Below, piece after piece: positions 25,824-35,244 of a stretch of 64,000 bases of DNA (within the stretch, counting starts at the first letter, position 1; the number at the start of each line of letters is the position of its first letter). Origin of the DNA: Pseudomonas typographi (GTDB taxonomy: Bacteria; Pseudomonadota; Gammaproteobacteria; Pseudomonadales; Pseudomonadaceae); contig NZ_JAAOCA010000019.1 of NCBI RefSeq assembly GCF_014694385.1, forward strand, positions 56,238-120,237, given 5' to 3'. Made by a program: the position numbers and the translations under genes. The notes beneath the pieces are model-generated. The model was given only the letters and a program-made list of their open reading frames with translations, made no database searches and was not told the DNA's origin.

Positions 25824-26775
25824 GCCGCCGGCTGCGGCGGATGTCGGAGGGCAAGATGGCGAAGGTGCGGCGAAACCAAGCGGCGAAACTGGAGGTCGAG
25901 GTGAAGCCCACCGACACCGCCACCTCGATGATCGATTGGTCCGTGTAGATGAGCATTTCCCGCGCCCGTTCCAGGCGCAACTCCATGTAGTAGCGCTGTG
26001 GCGTGCTCGACAGGTGGCGGGTGAACAGCCGTTCCATCTGCCGCGCGCCGATGCCCGCCGCTGCGGCGATTTCCGGCAATGGCAAGGGCTCCTCGATGGC
26101 CTCTTGCATGGCCTTCACCGCCGCCCGCAGGGTGGGCGGCAGGTATCCACTGTCGCTATCGCCGCCGCGCTGGTCATCGGCGGCGCTGCGAATACGCTCA
26201 TGGTGGAACTGATTGGCGATCGCCGCAGCACGCTCGGCGCCGTGCCGCTCGCCAATCAAGTTGAGCATCATGTCCATCGCGGCCGTGCCGCCCGAGCAGG
26301 TCAGGCGGCTGCGGTCGATCTCGTAGATTTTGCGGGTGCATTCGATGTCCGGGTACGTCTCCCGGAACGCCGAGCGGCTTTCCCAATGGATGGTGCAGCG
26401 GTAGCCATTGAGCAGGCCGGCCCGGGCCAGCACGAAGGTTCCGGTGGACAGCGAGCCGATCGGTATCCCCGAACGTGCCGCCTGGCGCAGGGCCGCCACG
26501 TAGCGGCGCTCGTTGCGCTGGGCGATGCGCTCGCCGCCACAGACGAACAAGTAGTCCGAGCGCCCCAACCAGTCGGCCATGGGCTGGGTCAGGAATTCGA
26601 TGCCGTTGGCCGCTTCCACCGGGCCACCGTCCAGGCTCAGCAAGTGCCAGGCGTAGGCTTTGGTGCCGAACAGGCGGTTGTAGGAGCGCAAGGGTTCGAT
26701 GGCCGAGGCCAGGCTCATCATGGAAAAGTCATGGCCCAGCAGGAATGTAAAAACGACCGGCGCGGCGGGGTTCAT
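25807..26775 (-). CDS. GlxA-family AraC-type transcriptional regulator
   Basis: This 322-residue regulator combines an N-terminal DJ-1/PfpI amidase-like domain (residues about 5-175, with CGGERIA and STGTFVLARAG) and a C-terminal AraC double helix-turn-helix (from about 210; LPLPEIAAAAGIGARQMERLF, then SIIEVAVSVGFTSTSSFAAWFRR). Relatives control catabolism of amines, betaines, carnitine and arginine. It closes the island and is the likely reader of the 21-bp repeats. The insertion rich in Asp/Gly between the domains is a linker. Confidence 0.9.
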   Translation of the reverse strand: MNPAAPVVFTFLLGHDFSMMSLASAIEPLRSYNRLFGTKAYAWHLLSLDGGPVEAANGIEFLTQPMADWLGRSDYLFVCGGERIAQRNERRYVAALRQAARSGIPIGSLSTGTFVLARAGLLNGYRCTIHWESRSAFRETYPDIECTRKIYEIDRSRLTCSGGTAAMDMMLNLIGERHGAERAAAIANQFHHERIRSAADDQRGGDSDSGYLPPTLRAAVKAMQEAIEEPLPLPEIAAAAGIGARQMERLFTRHLSSTPQRYYMELRLERAREMLIYTDQSIIEVAVSVGFTSTSSFAAWFRRTFAILPSDIRRSRRLKDTR

Positions 26776-26847
26776 TCGAAGTGCTCTCGTCGAAAAGGCG
26801 CTGGCCAGTATGCCTTTTCTCGCCCGGCGATGGCGGCCATCGCCACG

Positions 26848-27327
26848 CTACTCAGGCGCTTGGTAGCCAATGGTACTCACGTACCACACGGCCTGCCCGC
26901 TTGGGGTTTGAACCGTGACTTCGTCGCCTTCTTGTTTTTTTAGTAATGCCCGGGCCATCGGCGAGTCAATCGAAATGTAATCTTGGCGCCCATAGATCTC
27001 ATCGTAACCTACGATGCGAAACCGCTTCGTTTCGTCGGCGTCGTTTTCGATGACCACCCATGCTCCAAAAAAAACCTTGCCTTCCTGTTCGGGTGAGTAG
27101 TCGACAACCCTGATGTCTTCCAGGCGTTTGCGCAGGTATCGCACCCTGCGGTCAATTTCTCGCAGCAGTTTTTTATTGTATTGGTAATCCGCGTTCTCGC
27201 TTCTGTCGCCGAGGGAAGCCGCCCAGGCCACCTTCTGGGTGATCTCGGGCCGGTACACGCGCCAGAGGTGGTCGAGCTCTTGTTTGAGTGCGTCGTAGCC
27301 TTCGCGGGTGATGATGTTGGTGGGCAA
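26848..27327 (-). CDS. greB: Transcription elongation factor GreB
   Basis: This 159-residue Gre factor has an N-terminal coiled coil with the acidic tip (GDRSENADYQY) and a C-terminal FKBP-like domain (SPMARALLKKQEGDEV). The basic coiled-coil composition and length favour GreB over GreA. It stimulates RNA polymerase to cleave backtracked transcripts. It stands alone, with about 85 bases to the lpxH end. Confidence 0.93.
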   Translation of the reverse strand: MPTNIITREGYDALKQELDHLWRVYRPEITQKVAWAASLGDRSENADYQYNKKLLREIDRRVRYLRKRLEDIRVVDYSPEQEGKVFFGAWVVIENDADETKRFRIVGYDEIYGRQDYISIDSPMARALLKKQEGDEVTVQTPSGQAVWYVSTIGYQAPE

Positions 27328-27412
27328 GGTGTTCTCCTGCGCGATGCTTGCCGCCGTTGATCGGCATTATCCTGCAGCCGGCGGGCGCCATCCAACCGTG
27401 GCCCGCCACCCT

Positions 27413-28156
27413 TCAGCCGTTGAGGGCGCCGGCGGGGGCAATGTCGAACGGTTCGAGCTGCCAGCGTGGGCCGTCTACTTCCAATACCCAGCCTTGGCGC
27501 TCCCAATCGCCCAGTACGATACGCCGGGCCGGTTGTTCGCCCAGTTGCAGCTTGTGGATGGCCGGGCGGTGGGTATGGCCGTGCACCAAGGTGCGCACGC
27601 CCAGGCGCGCCATCATCCGGGGCACCTCGGCCGGGGTCACGTCGACGATATCGTGGCCCTTCATGCGGGTATGCTGGCGGCTCTCGCGGCGCAGCCTGTG
27701 CGCCAGCTTATGCCGGCTGGCCAGCGGCAAATGGCGCAGCAGCCAGCGGGCCGGTGGGTTGCGCAGCAGCCGGCGCATGCGCTGGTAGCCCACATCCAGG
27801 GTGCATAGGGCGTCGCCATGCATCAATAACACCGGCTCGCCGCCCAGGGTGACGATGCTCGGGTCTGGCAGCAGGGTACAGCCGGCCTCGCGGCAAAAGC
27901 GCCGGCCGATGAGAAAGTCACGGTTGCCGTGCATCACGTAGATACGCGTGCCCTGTTCGGCCAGGGCCTTTAGCGCTGCGGCCATAGCGTGTTGGAACGG
28001 GCTCATGGCGTCGTCACCGAGCCACACCTCGAAAAAGTCGCCCAGGATGTACAACGCCTCGGCCCCCCGGGCGCGGCCGCGAAGGAAATCGAGAAACGCC
28101 CGGGCGATGGCCGGGCGTTCTTCCTGCAGGTGCAAGTCGGAGATCAGCAGGATCAC
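27413..28156 (-). CDS. lpxH: UDP-2,3-diacylglucosamine diphosphatase LpxH
   Basis: This 247-residue metallophosphoesterase of lipid A synthesis removes UMP from UDP-2,3-diacylglucosamine at the inner membrane. The metal ligands are readable: [26 protein letters not shown] and HGHTH. It is translationally coupled to ppiB through an ATGA overlap, the usual Pseudomonas order. Confidence 0.95.
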   Translation of the reverse strand: MILLISDLHLQEERPAIARAFLDFLRGRARGAEALYILGDFFEVWLGDDAMSPFQHAMAAALKALAEQGTRIYVMHGNRDFLIGRRFCREAGCTLLPDPSIVTLGGEPVLLMHGDALCTLDVGYQRMRRLLRNPPARWLLRHLPLASRHKLAHRLRRESRQHTRMKGHDIVDVTPAEVPRMMARLGVRTLVHGHTHRPAIHKLQLGEQPARRIVLGDWERQGWVLEVDGPRWQLEPFDIAPAGALNG

Positions 28157-28653
28157 TCAACGATCTCGGCTTTCTCGATGATCACGTCGTCTTTGGGCAC
28201 GTCTTGGTGGCCACCCTTGGAGCCGGTAGCGACGATCTTGATCTTGTCGACCACGTCCTCGCCTTCGATCACTTCACCGAACACGGCGTAACCCCAGCCC
28301 TGGGTGGTGGGCGCGCTGTGGTTGAGGAAGTCGTTATCGCCCACGTTGATGAAGAACTGCGCCGAGGCCGAATGCGGGTCGGACGTGCGGGCCATGGCGA
28401 TGCTGTAGGGTTTGTTCTTAAGGCCGTTGTTGGCTTCATTCTTGATGCTGGCACGGGTTTTCTTTTGCGACATGCCAGGTTCGAAGCCGCCGCCCTGGAT
28501 CATGAAATTACCGATGACGCGGTGGAAGATGGTGCCGTCGTAATGGCCTTCCTTGACGTACTGGACGAAGTTCGCCACGGTTTCCGGCGCTTTCTCGGCG
28601 TCCAGTCGCAGGACGATATCACCGTGGTTGGTGGTCAGTTTGACGGTGGGCAT
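28153..28653 (-). CDS. ppiB: Cytoplasmic peptidyl-prolyl isomerase B (cyclophilin)
   Basis: This 166-residue cyclophilin lacks a signal peptide, so it is the cytoplasmic form. Active-site segments [20 protein letters not shown] and FGEV are present. The start at 28653 is preferred over in-frame codons at 28698 because it matches the family N-terminus ([13 protein letters not shown]). It is divergent from glnS with 127 bases between them. Confidence 0.95.
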   Translation of the reverse strand: MPTVKLTTNHGDIVLRLDAEKAPETVANFVQYVKEGHYDGTIFHRVIGNFMIQGGGFEPGMSQKKTRASIKNEANNGLKNKPYSIAMARTSDPHSASAQFFINVGDNDFLNHSAPTTQGWGYAVFGEVIEGEDVVDKIKIVATGSKGGHQDVPKDDVIIEKAEIVE

Positions 28654-28780
28654 AAGCATCACTCTTGTCGAAATAAACAGTTTAGGCCTGCGCCGCATGG
28701 CGCCGGCCTGTCGAACGCTTGACAGCTTCGGCTATGATAAGCGCTTTGTTCCAGCCGGCACACCCGTATTCAAGGATTCT

Positions 28781-30469
28781 ATGAGCAAGCCTACCGCCGA
28801 CAACCATGCCGCCAAGGCACCCGTGGTGCCCAGTAACTTCCTGCGGCCGATCATCCAAGCCGACCTGGACGCGGGCAAGCATACGGCCATCGTGACCCGC
28901 TTTCCGCCAGAGCCCAACGGCTACCTGCACATCGGGCACGCCAAGTCGATCTGCGTGAACTTCGGCCTGGCCCAGGAATTCGGCGGCGTGTGCAACCTGC
29001 GCTTCGACGATACCAACCCGGCCAAGGAGGACCAGGAATACATCGACGCGATCAAAAGCGACGTGCAGTGGCTGGGCTTTGCCTGGAACGGTGAGGTGCG
29101 CTATGCCTCGGCCTACTTCGACCAACTGCACCGCTGGGCCGTGACGCTGATCGAAGCCGGTAAGGCCTACGTGTGCGACCTCACCCCCGAGCAGGCCCGC
29201 GAATACCGTGGTAGCTTGACCGAACCGGGCAAGAACAGCCCATTCCGCGAGCGCTCGGTGCCAGAGAACCTCGACCTGTTCGCCCGCATGAAGGCCGGCG
29301 AGTTCCCCGATGGTGCCCGGGTGCTGCGGGCGAAGATCGACATGGCGTCGCCGAACATGAACCTGCGCGACCCGATCCTCTATCGCATCCGCCATGCGCA
29401 CCACCACCAAACCGGTGATACGTGGTGCATCTACCCCAACTACGACTTTACCCATGGCCAGTCCGATGCCATCGAGGGCGTGACCCATTCGATTTGCACC
29501 CTGGAGTTCGAAGGCCACCGGCCGCTGTACGAGTGGTTCCTCGACAACCTGCCGGTGCCATGCAAACCGCGCCAGTACGAGTTCTCGCGGCTGAATTTGA
29601 ACTACACCATCACCAGCAAGCGCAAGCTCAAACAATTGGTGGACGAACAGCATGTGGCCGGCTGGGACGACCCGCGCATGAGCACCCTGCAAGGCTTTCG
29701 CCGCCGTGGTTATACTCCGGCATCGATCCGTAACTTTTGCGAAATGATCGGCACCAACCGCTCTGACGGGGTAGTCGACATGAACATGCTCGAGTTCAGC
29801 ATCCGCGAAGACCTCGACCACAATGCCCCACGGGCGATGTGCGTGCTGCGCCCGCTGAAAGTGGTGATCACCAATTACCCGCAAGGGAAGGTAGAGCAGT
29901 TGCAGTTGGCCCGCCACCCCAAGCAGGACCTGGGCCACCGCACGCTGCCCTTTGCCCGCGAGCTGTACATCGACCAAGCCGATTACACGGAAGCACCGCC
30001 CAAGGGCTATAAGCGCCTGGAGCCGAACGGTGAGGTGCGCCTGCGCGGCGCCTACGTGATCCGCGCCGATGAGGCGATCAAGGACGAGCACGGCAATATC
30101 GTGGAACTGCGCTGCAGCTACGACCCCGATACCTTGGGCAAGAACCCCGAGGGGCGTAAGGTCAAGGGTGTGATCCACTGGGTGCCGGCCGAGGCTTCGG
30201 TGCCTTGCGAAGTACGCCTGTATGACCGCTTGTTCCGGTCGCCGAACCCGGAAAAAACCGACGAGGGCGGCACCTTCCTGGACAACATCAACCCCCACTC
30301 GCTGCAGGTGCTGAGCGGCTGCCGCGCCGAGCCATCGTTGGCCCAGGCCGCGCCCGAGGAGCGCTTCCAGTTCGAGCGCGAAGGGTACTTTTGCGCAGAC
30401 CTGAAAGACCACAGCGCCGCCAAGCCGGTGTTCAACTTGACCGTGACCCTGCGTGATTCCTGGAGCTGA
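28781..30469 (+). CDS. glnS: Glutaminyl-tRNA synthetase
   Basis: This 562-residue class I synthetase has the HIGH motif as YLHIGHAKS, the KMSKS-like motif as TSKRKLKQL and the anticodon-binding beta-barrel region in the last third. It charges tRNA-Gln directly. ATG at 28781 has AAGGA immediately upstream; the longer open frame to 28553 overlaps ppiB antisense. It is followed after 6 bases by cysS, so the two synthetases form an operon. Confidence 0.97.
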   Translation: MSKPTADNHAAKAPVVPSNFLRPIIQADLDAGKHTAIVTRFPPEPNGYLHIGHAKSICVNFGLAQEFGGVCNLRFDDTNPAKEDQEYIDAIKSDVQWLGFAWNGEVRYASAYFDQLHRWAVTLIEAGKAYVCDLTPEQAREYRGSLTEPGKNSPFRERSVPENLDLFARMKAGEFPDGARVLRAKIDMASPNMNLRDPILYRIRHAHHHQTGDTWCIYPNYDFTHGQSDAIEGVTHSICTLEFEGHRPLYEWFLDNLPVPCKPRQYEFSRLNLNYTITSKRKLKQLVDEQHVAGWDDPRMSTLQGFRRRGYTPASIRNFCEMIGTNRSDGVVDMNMLEFSIREDLDHNAPRAMCVLRPLKVVITNYPQGKVEQLQLARHPKQDLGHRTLPFARELYIDQADYTEAPPKGYKRLEPNGEVRLRGAYVIRADEAIKDEHGNIVELRCSYDPDTLGKNPEGRKVKGVIHWVPAEASVPCEVRLYDRLFRSPNPEKTDEGGTFLDNINPHSLQVLSGCRAEPSLAQAAPEERFQFEREGYFCADLKDHSAAKPVFNLTVTLRDSWS

Positions 30470-30475
30470 CTGGCC

Positions 30476-31849
30476 GTGCTGACCGTTTACAACACGCTTA
30501 CCAAAACCAAGGAACCGTTCAAGCCGCTCGAGGGCAACAAGGTGCGTATGTACGTATGCGGCATGACCGTATACGACTATTGCCACCTCGGCCATGGCCG
30601 CAGCATGGTGGCATTCGACCTGGTCAACCGCTGGTTGCGCTACAGCGGTTATGAACTGACCTTTGTGCGCAACATCACCGACATCGACGACAAGATCATC
30701 CACCGTGCCCAGGCCAACGGCGAAGCCTTCGACGCCCTGACCGCGCGCATGATCGTGGCGATGCACGAGGATGAAGCGCGCCTGAACATCCTGCGCCCCG
30801 ACCAGGAGCCGCGCGCCACCGACCACATCCCCGGGATGCAGGCGATGATCCAAACCCTGATCGACAAGGGTTATGCCTATGCGCCGGGTAATGGCGATGT
30901 GTACTACCGCGTCGGCAAGTTCCAGGGCTACGGCAAGCTCTCGCGCAAACGCATCGAAGACCTGCGCATCGGTGCGCGCATCGAAGTGGACGAGGCCAAG
31001 CAAGACCCGCTGGACTTCGTGCTGTGGAAGGGCGCCAAGCCCGGCGAGCCGAGCTGGGCGTCGCCCTGGGGCGCCGGGCGGCCTGGCTGGCACATCGAAT
31101 GCTCGGTGATGTCGACCTGCTGCCTGGGCGACACCTTCGACATCCATGGCGGCGGCAGTGACCTCGAATTCCCCCACCATGAGAACGAGATCGCCCAGAG
31201 CGAGGCAGCCACCGGTAAGCTGTACGCCCAACGCTGGATGCACTGCGGGATGATCCGTATCAACGGCGAGAAGATGTCCAAGTCGTTGAACAACTTTTTC
31301 ACCATTCGTGACGTGTTGGAGAAGTATCACCCCGAAACGGTGCGTTACCTGTTGGTGTCGAGCCACTACCGCAGCGCCATCAATTACTCCGAAGAGAGCC
31401 TGCGCGACGCCAAGGCCGCGCTGGACCGCTTCTACAACGCGCTCAAGGGCTTGCCACAGGTAGCGCCAGCCGGCGGCGAGGCGTTCGTTGAGCGCTTCAC
31501 GGCCGCGATGAACGACGACTTCGGCACCCCGGAAGCCTGCGCGGTGCTGTTCGACTTGGTGCGGGAGATCAACCGCTTGCGTGAAGTGGATGCCAACGCC
31601 GCCGCGGGCCTCGCCGCACGGCTTCGGGAGCTGGGCGGTGTGCTGGGTGTGCTGCAACTGGAAGCCGACGACTTTTTACGTGCGGGCGCGACCGTGGATG
31701 GGGCCGCCGTGGACGCACTGATCCAGGCGCGCCTGGCCGCCCGCGCCGAGAAAAACTGGGCCGAATCCGACCGAATTCGCGACCAGTTGGCAGCCATGGG
31801 CGTGGTGCTGGAGGATGGCAAGGGCGGCACTACCTGGCGGTTGCAATAA
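30476..31849 (+). CDS. cysS: Cysteinyl-tRNA synthetase
   Basis: This 457-residue class I synthetase has a zinc Cys (VCGMTVYD), HIGH as HLGHGRS, further zinc ligands ([13 protein letters not shown]) and KMSKS as EKMSKSLN. It begins with GTG at 30476, and the protein starts LTVYNTL like other Pseudomonas CysS. It is followed by a strong hairpin terminator. Confidence 0.97.
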   Translation: MLTVYNTLTKTKEPFKPLEGNKVRMYVCGMTVYDYCHLGHGRSMVAFDLVNRWLRYSGYELTFVRNITDIDDKIIHRAQANGEAFDALTARMIVAMHEDEARLNILRPDQEPRATDHIPGMQAMIQTLIDKGYAYAPGNGDVYYRVGKFQGYGKLSRKRIEDLRIGARIEVDEAKQDPLDFVLWKGAKPGEPSWASPWGAGRPGWHIECSVMSTCCLGDTFDIHGGGSDLEFPHHENEIAQSEAATGKLYAQRWMHCGMIRINGEKMSKSLNNFFTIRDVLEKYHPETVRYLLVSSHYRSAINYSEESLRDAKAALDRFYNALKGLPQVAPAGGEAFVERFTAAMNDDFGTPEACAVLFDLVREINRLREVDANAAAGLAARLRELGGVLGVLQLEADDFLRAGATVDGAAVDALIQARLAARAEKNWAESDRIRDQLAAMGVVLEDGKGGTTWRLQ

Positions 31850-31852
31850 GCC

Positions 31853-31873
31853 GCCCGGCAGTGCCGGGCTTTT
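31853..31873. terminator. Terminator between cysS and the convergent FNT gene
   Basis: GCCCGGC-AGT-GCCGGGC followed by TTTT starts four bases after the cysS stop codon. Confidence 0.85.
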
Positions 31874-31901
31874 ACTGGGAGGGCTGGGTGCTGCCGACCG
31901 G

Positions 31902-32753
31902 TTATTGGTCACCTCGGGCCGGCTTGTCGCTTCTGATCTGTGCATGGCTGATCAGGGTGAAGATGAAACTGCCGCCAATGATATTGCCTGCCAGGGTTGG
32001 CCCAGCGAAAAGCAGGAAGTCCTGCCAACCGGCCTGCCCAGCCCAGACCAGGTAGCTCACCTCCAGTGAGCCCACCACGATATGGGTGAAATCGCCCAAG
32101 GCCATCAGGTAGGTGACCAGGATGATCACCCAGATCCGTGCGTTGTCCAGGGCGGCGATCATCCACACCATGGTGGCGATCATCCAGCCAGAGATAATGC
32201 CTTTGGCGAACATCTGCCCCGGTTCGTTCAACAGCACCTTGTGGCCGATGTCGAGAAAGGCGTGGTCTGTTTGCGCATCGAAAATCGGCAGGCGCAGCAT
32301 CACATAGGCCACCAGCAGGGTGCCGGCAAGGTTGCCCACCAGCACTACGGCCCATAGCCGTGCCAGGCGGGCGAAATTACCCAGGGTGGGCTGGGTCATG
32401 ATCGGCAGCACGGCGGTGATGGTGTTTTCGGTGAACAGCTGTTGGCGCGCCAGGATCACCCCGAGAAACCCCGCGCTGTAGCCGAAGCTTGCGATCACGT
32501 GGCTGGTTTGGGTGTCGGGCAAATGCGAAGTGAGCAACCCCATGGCCATCAGCGACAGGCCCATCGTTAGCCCTGCCGACAGCGCTGACCAAAACAGCGC
32601 CGCCACGCTACGCTCCAGTTCGTGGTCACCTTGGGCGCGGATGATCTCGTGCAGCACCGCGGCACGGGGTTGTTGGTTGTCATCCACCGCTTGCTGTTCG
32701 CCGGCGGATAGCCCAGGGGTCTGTTCCGGATGCTGTTGCGGGTGTTGGTCCAT
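31902..32753 (-). CDS. Formate/nitrite transporter (FNT) family channel
   Basis: This 283-residue membrane protein has six hydrophobic helices after a soluble, Gln-rich N-terminal tail of about 55 residues. The FNT features FGYSAGFLGVILARQQLFTENT and LGDFTHIVVGS are visible. It should move small monovalent anions such as formate, nitrite or hydrosulfide. A TTG codon at 32783 would lengthen the N-terminus by ten residues; neither start has a good ribosome site. Confidence 0.85.
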   Translation of the reverse strand: MDQHPQQHPEQTPGLSAGEQQAVDDNQQPRAAVLHEIIRAQGDHELERSVAALFWSALSAGLTMGLSLMAMGLLTSHLPDTQTSHVIASFGYSAGFLGVILARQQLFTENTITAVLPIMTQPTLGNFARLARLWAVVLVGNLAGTLLVAYVMLRLPIFDAQTDHAFLDIGHKVLLNEPGQMFAKGIISGWMIATMVWMIAALDNARIWVIILVTYLMALGDFTHIVVGSLEVSYLVWAGQAGWQDFLLFAGPTLAGNIIGGSFIFTLISHAQIRSDKPARGDQ

Positions 32754-32803
32754 GCCAGGGGTGCTCGTCGCGAAGGTGAACAACTGACTGTTGAACGCGC
32801 TGG

Positions 32804-33694
32804 TTAGTTGCGTGCCACCCCCAGCCCGAATAACTGGCGCAGGGCTTTGGCGTACTCATCGCTGCCGATGATCATGCTGTTGTTGTGAGTGCCGCCGGGC
32901 ACCAGCAGCAGTTCTTTGGGTGTGTTGGCGGCTGCATAAAGCGCCTGGCTGAAACGGTCGGGCACGTACTTGTCGTCGGTGCCATGCACGATCAGTACGG
33001 GCATGGCGATGTGCGCGATCTTGTCGATCGAGTCGAATTTTTCCGAGAGCAACCAACGCACCGGCAATGAGGTGTTGATCACCGCCTGGGCCGCGTCGCC
33101 CATGTTGGTAAAGGTCGATTCCACGATCAGCCCGGCGGCTTTGGGCTGTTCGCCATCGCCGATACGCTGGGCGAGGTCCACCGCGATGGCGCCGCCCAGG
33201 GAGTGGCCGTAGATGAACCGCCGGGTCGGGTCGGGCTGTAACTCGGCCAGCCGCTGCCAGCCGGCTTGGGCGTCTTGGTACACGCTGCGCTCCGAGGGCA
33301 GGTCCCCTGGGCTGTCGCCAAAACCGCGGTAATCGATGGCCAGCACGGAAAACCCCAGCTCACGCAACTGGGTGATGCGCCGCAATTGGGCGGTGAGGTT
33401 CCAGCGCGTGCCGTGCAAGTACAGCACCGCCGGGCTGTGGTGGTGGGCCGCCGGCCACCACCAGGCATGGATGTATTGGGTGCTGCTGCTGTTGCTGGGC
33501 AGCGCAATATTCAGTTGCTCGACGCCGGGCGGCAGGCCGCCGAACCAACTGGCGGTGCCGGGCTCGATGCTGAAGATCAGCTCGCGCTCCTTGTACGCCA
33601 GGCGCGAACAGCCATAGGGTAGGGCAAGCGCCAGCGCCAGGGTAAGGCCCGTTAGCAGGCGCGCGCGGCGGCGCCGAAACAACGCTGGGAGCAT
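32804..33694 (-). CDS. Alpha/beta hydrolase, membrane-anchored or exported
   Basis: This 296-residue protein has an Arg-rich N-terminus and one hydrophobic segment (LLTGLTLALALALPYGC); the Cys could be a weak lipobox, otherwise a membrane anchor. The serine elbow GHSLGGA, oxyanion region YLHGTRWN, acid in VHGTDDKYVP and base in PGGTHNN resemble the BEM46/ABHD13-like hydrolases. AGGA lies six bases upstream of the ATG at 33694. Substrate is unknown. Confidence 0.8.
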   Translation of the reverse strand: MLPALFRRRRARLLTGLTLALALALPYGCSRLAYKERELIFSIEPGTASWFGGLPPGVEQLNIALPSNSSSTQYIHAWWWPAAHHHSPAVLYLHGTRWNLTAQLRRITQLRELGFSVLAIDYRGFGDSPGDLPSERSVYQDAQAGWQRLAELQPDPTRRFIYGHSLGGAIAVDLAQRIGDGEQPKAAGLIVESTFTNMGDAAQAVINTSLPVRWLLSEKFDSIDKIAHIAMPVLIVHGTDDKYVPDRFSQALYAAANTPKELLLVPGGTHNNSMIIGSDEYAKALRQLFGLGVARN

Positions 33695-33763
33695 GGGCGG
33701 TCCTGAAGGTAGCGCGTGGGTTGAACGTGCACAGGGTATGCTCGGGGGCCACGCTTGCCAATC

Positions 33764-33924
33764 GGTGTGGCGCCTCAACAGCGAGCTGTAGCCTTTCGGC
33801 GGTGCCTTTTGCTGCCGCGCCGGGTTAGCGCAGCTCGCCATAGCCCTGCGAGGGCGTGCCACGGCGCCTTGCTCGCCGGGGAAGCACTTGTCAATTCTTG
33901 TGCCAACTTCTAAGCCACCACACT
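33764..33924 (-). repeat. MITE-like element, full copy C (about 161 bp)
   Basis: Read on the minus strand, this segment aligns end to end with the element at 58278-58440. It has left terminus AGTGTGGTGGCTTAGAAGTT (two or three changes from the other copy), then AGAATTGAC, GCAAGGCGCCGTGG, GGCTATGGCGAG, GGCAGCAAAAGGCACCG, and a more diverged right terminus ending CGCCACACC. It fills most of the space between the hydrolase and the LacI gene. The internal hairpin here uses CTCGC/GCGAG instead of CATAGC/GCTATG. Confidence 0.75.
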
Positions 33925-33979
33925 AGCAGCCATTGCAAGCGCACTGTACGATGCCTCATTCACTTTCGGCAAAACCTTG

Positions 33980-35014
33980 ATGGCGCAAAAGTCTCACAGC
34001 GGCCGGCATACCGGCGGCGTTACCCTGATCGACGTGGCCCGTTTGGCGGGCGTTGCCCCCATGACCGTATCGCGGGTACTCAACCAGCCAGAGGCCGTGC
34101 GCGAGGGCACGCGAGACAAAGTGCTCAAGGCCATCGAGCAAACCGGCTACGTACCCAACCGCCTGGCCGGTGCCTTGGCCTCCAACCGCAGCCGGTTGGT
34201 GGCGGTGATCGTGCCCATGCTGACCAACCCTATTTTTTCAGACACCTTCCAGGCCGTTGCCGAGCGGCTAGCCAGCGCCGGTTACCAAGTGCTGTTGGGC
34301 ATGAGCGGCTACCAGGCCGACCGTGAGCAGGAACTGCTCGAAGTGATCCTCAGCCGTCGGCCAGACGGCATCATCCTTACCGGTACGCTGCACACCGAAG
34401 GCAGCCGGCAGCGCCTGAAAGCCAGTGGTGTACCGGTGGTGGAAACCTGGGACTTGACCGACGACCCCATCGACATGCTGGTGGGGTTTTCCCATGAACA
34501 GGTGGGCCAGCAACTGGCCACGCACCTATTGGGCAAAGGCTATCGTCGCTTCGCCCTGCTCAAGGTGGGCGACCCGCGCGGTATGCGCCGTAGTCATGCC
34601 TTCGCCCAGGCGCTGCAGGGCCATGGTGTGGCGCTGGCCTACACCGAGCGCTTCGAGGGCCTGCCCAGTTTGGCCCAAGGCCGCGAGGGGCTGGGCCGGT
34701 TGCTCGAGCGTGGCGCGGGGGAGGGTGGCGAGCCATTGATGGTGGTGTGTACCTCCGACACCATCGCCCACGGCGTACTTACCGAAGCCGCGGCGCGCGG
34801 CCTGCGGGTACCTCAGCAGGTGGCCGTGATGGGCTTTGGCGACATGGTGTTCGCTGCCTACACCTTCCCGGCGCTGTCTACCGTGCGCATCGATGGCCGC
34901 ACCATGGGCGATGCAGCGGCCGCTTTGCTGATGGCGCGGCTGAACGGTAACGACGGCGGGCCGCCGCTGCGTGATATCGGCTTCAGCCTGGTAGACCGCC
35001 AAAGCACCGTTTAA
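33980..35014 (+). CDS. LacI-family transcriptional regulator, GntR-like subgroup
   Basis: This 344-residue repressor has an N-terminal helix-turn-helix with hinge ([26 protein letters not shown]...GYVPNRLAGALASNRS) and a periplasmic-binding-protein-like sensor domain. The segment VETWDLTDDPID is typical of gluconate-type regulators. ATG at 33980 is preferred to a TTG one codon earlier. It is upstream of and co-directional with a sugar-acid transporter and a dehydrogenase, which it probably controls through the operator at 35176. Confidence 0.9.
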   Translation: MAQKSHSGRHTGGVTLIDVARLAGVAPMTVSRVLNQPEAVREGTRDKVLKAIEQTGYVPNRLAGALASNRSRLVAVIVPMLTNPIFSDTFQAVAERLASAGYQVLLGMSGYQADREQELLEVILSRRPDGIILTGTLHTEGSRQRLKASGVPVVETWDLTDDPIDMLVGFSHEQVGQQLATHLLGKGYRRFALLKVGDPRGMRRSHAFAQALQGHGVALAYTERFEGLPSLAQGREGLGRLLERGAGEGGEPLMVVCTSDTIAHGVLTEAAARGLRVPQQVAVMGFGDMVFAAYTFPALSTVRIDGRTMGDAAAALLMARLNGNDGGPPLRDIGFSLVDRQSTV

Positions 35015-35175
35015 AGGGTTCAGCCGATGGCGGTGGCCGGGCCGCATGGCCGCGCAACAACCCGCACGCGTTAATGCGTGTGCGAACCACTGAACACCCG
35101 GGCCGGATGCGAACATACCCTCTCAGCGCTGGCGCTTGCCAATGGAAAACAAACCCATTAATGTAGCGCCCATGG

Positions 35176-35191
35176 ATGATTGCGCTACCAT
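35176..35191. promoter_or_regulatory. Putative LacI-family operator
   Basis: ATGATTGCGCTACCAT is a 16-bp dyad with 12 of 16 positions symmetric around a central CpG, the standard architecture of LacI/GntR operators. It lies about 54 bases upstream of the MFS start and 160 bases past the LacI gene, where promoter blockade would be expected. Confidence 0.6.
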
Positions 35192-35244
35192 TGAGCTACC
35201 GGTGGCGCCACACAATAAATACAACACCAGCCTAGGGCCCCTCC

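Noticed and set aside
28682..31657. A 991-codon open frame antisense to glnS and cysS
   Set aside because: It is the complementary frame of two confirmed synthetase genes; its protein is rich in His, Gln and Ala without motifs, as expected from high-GC shadow frames.
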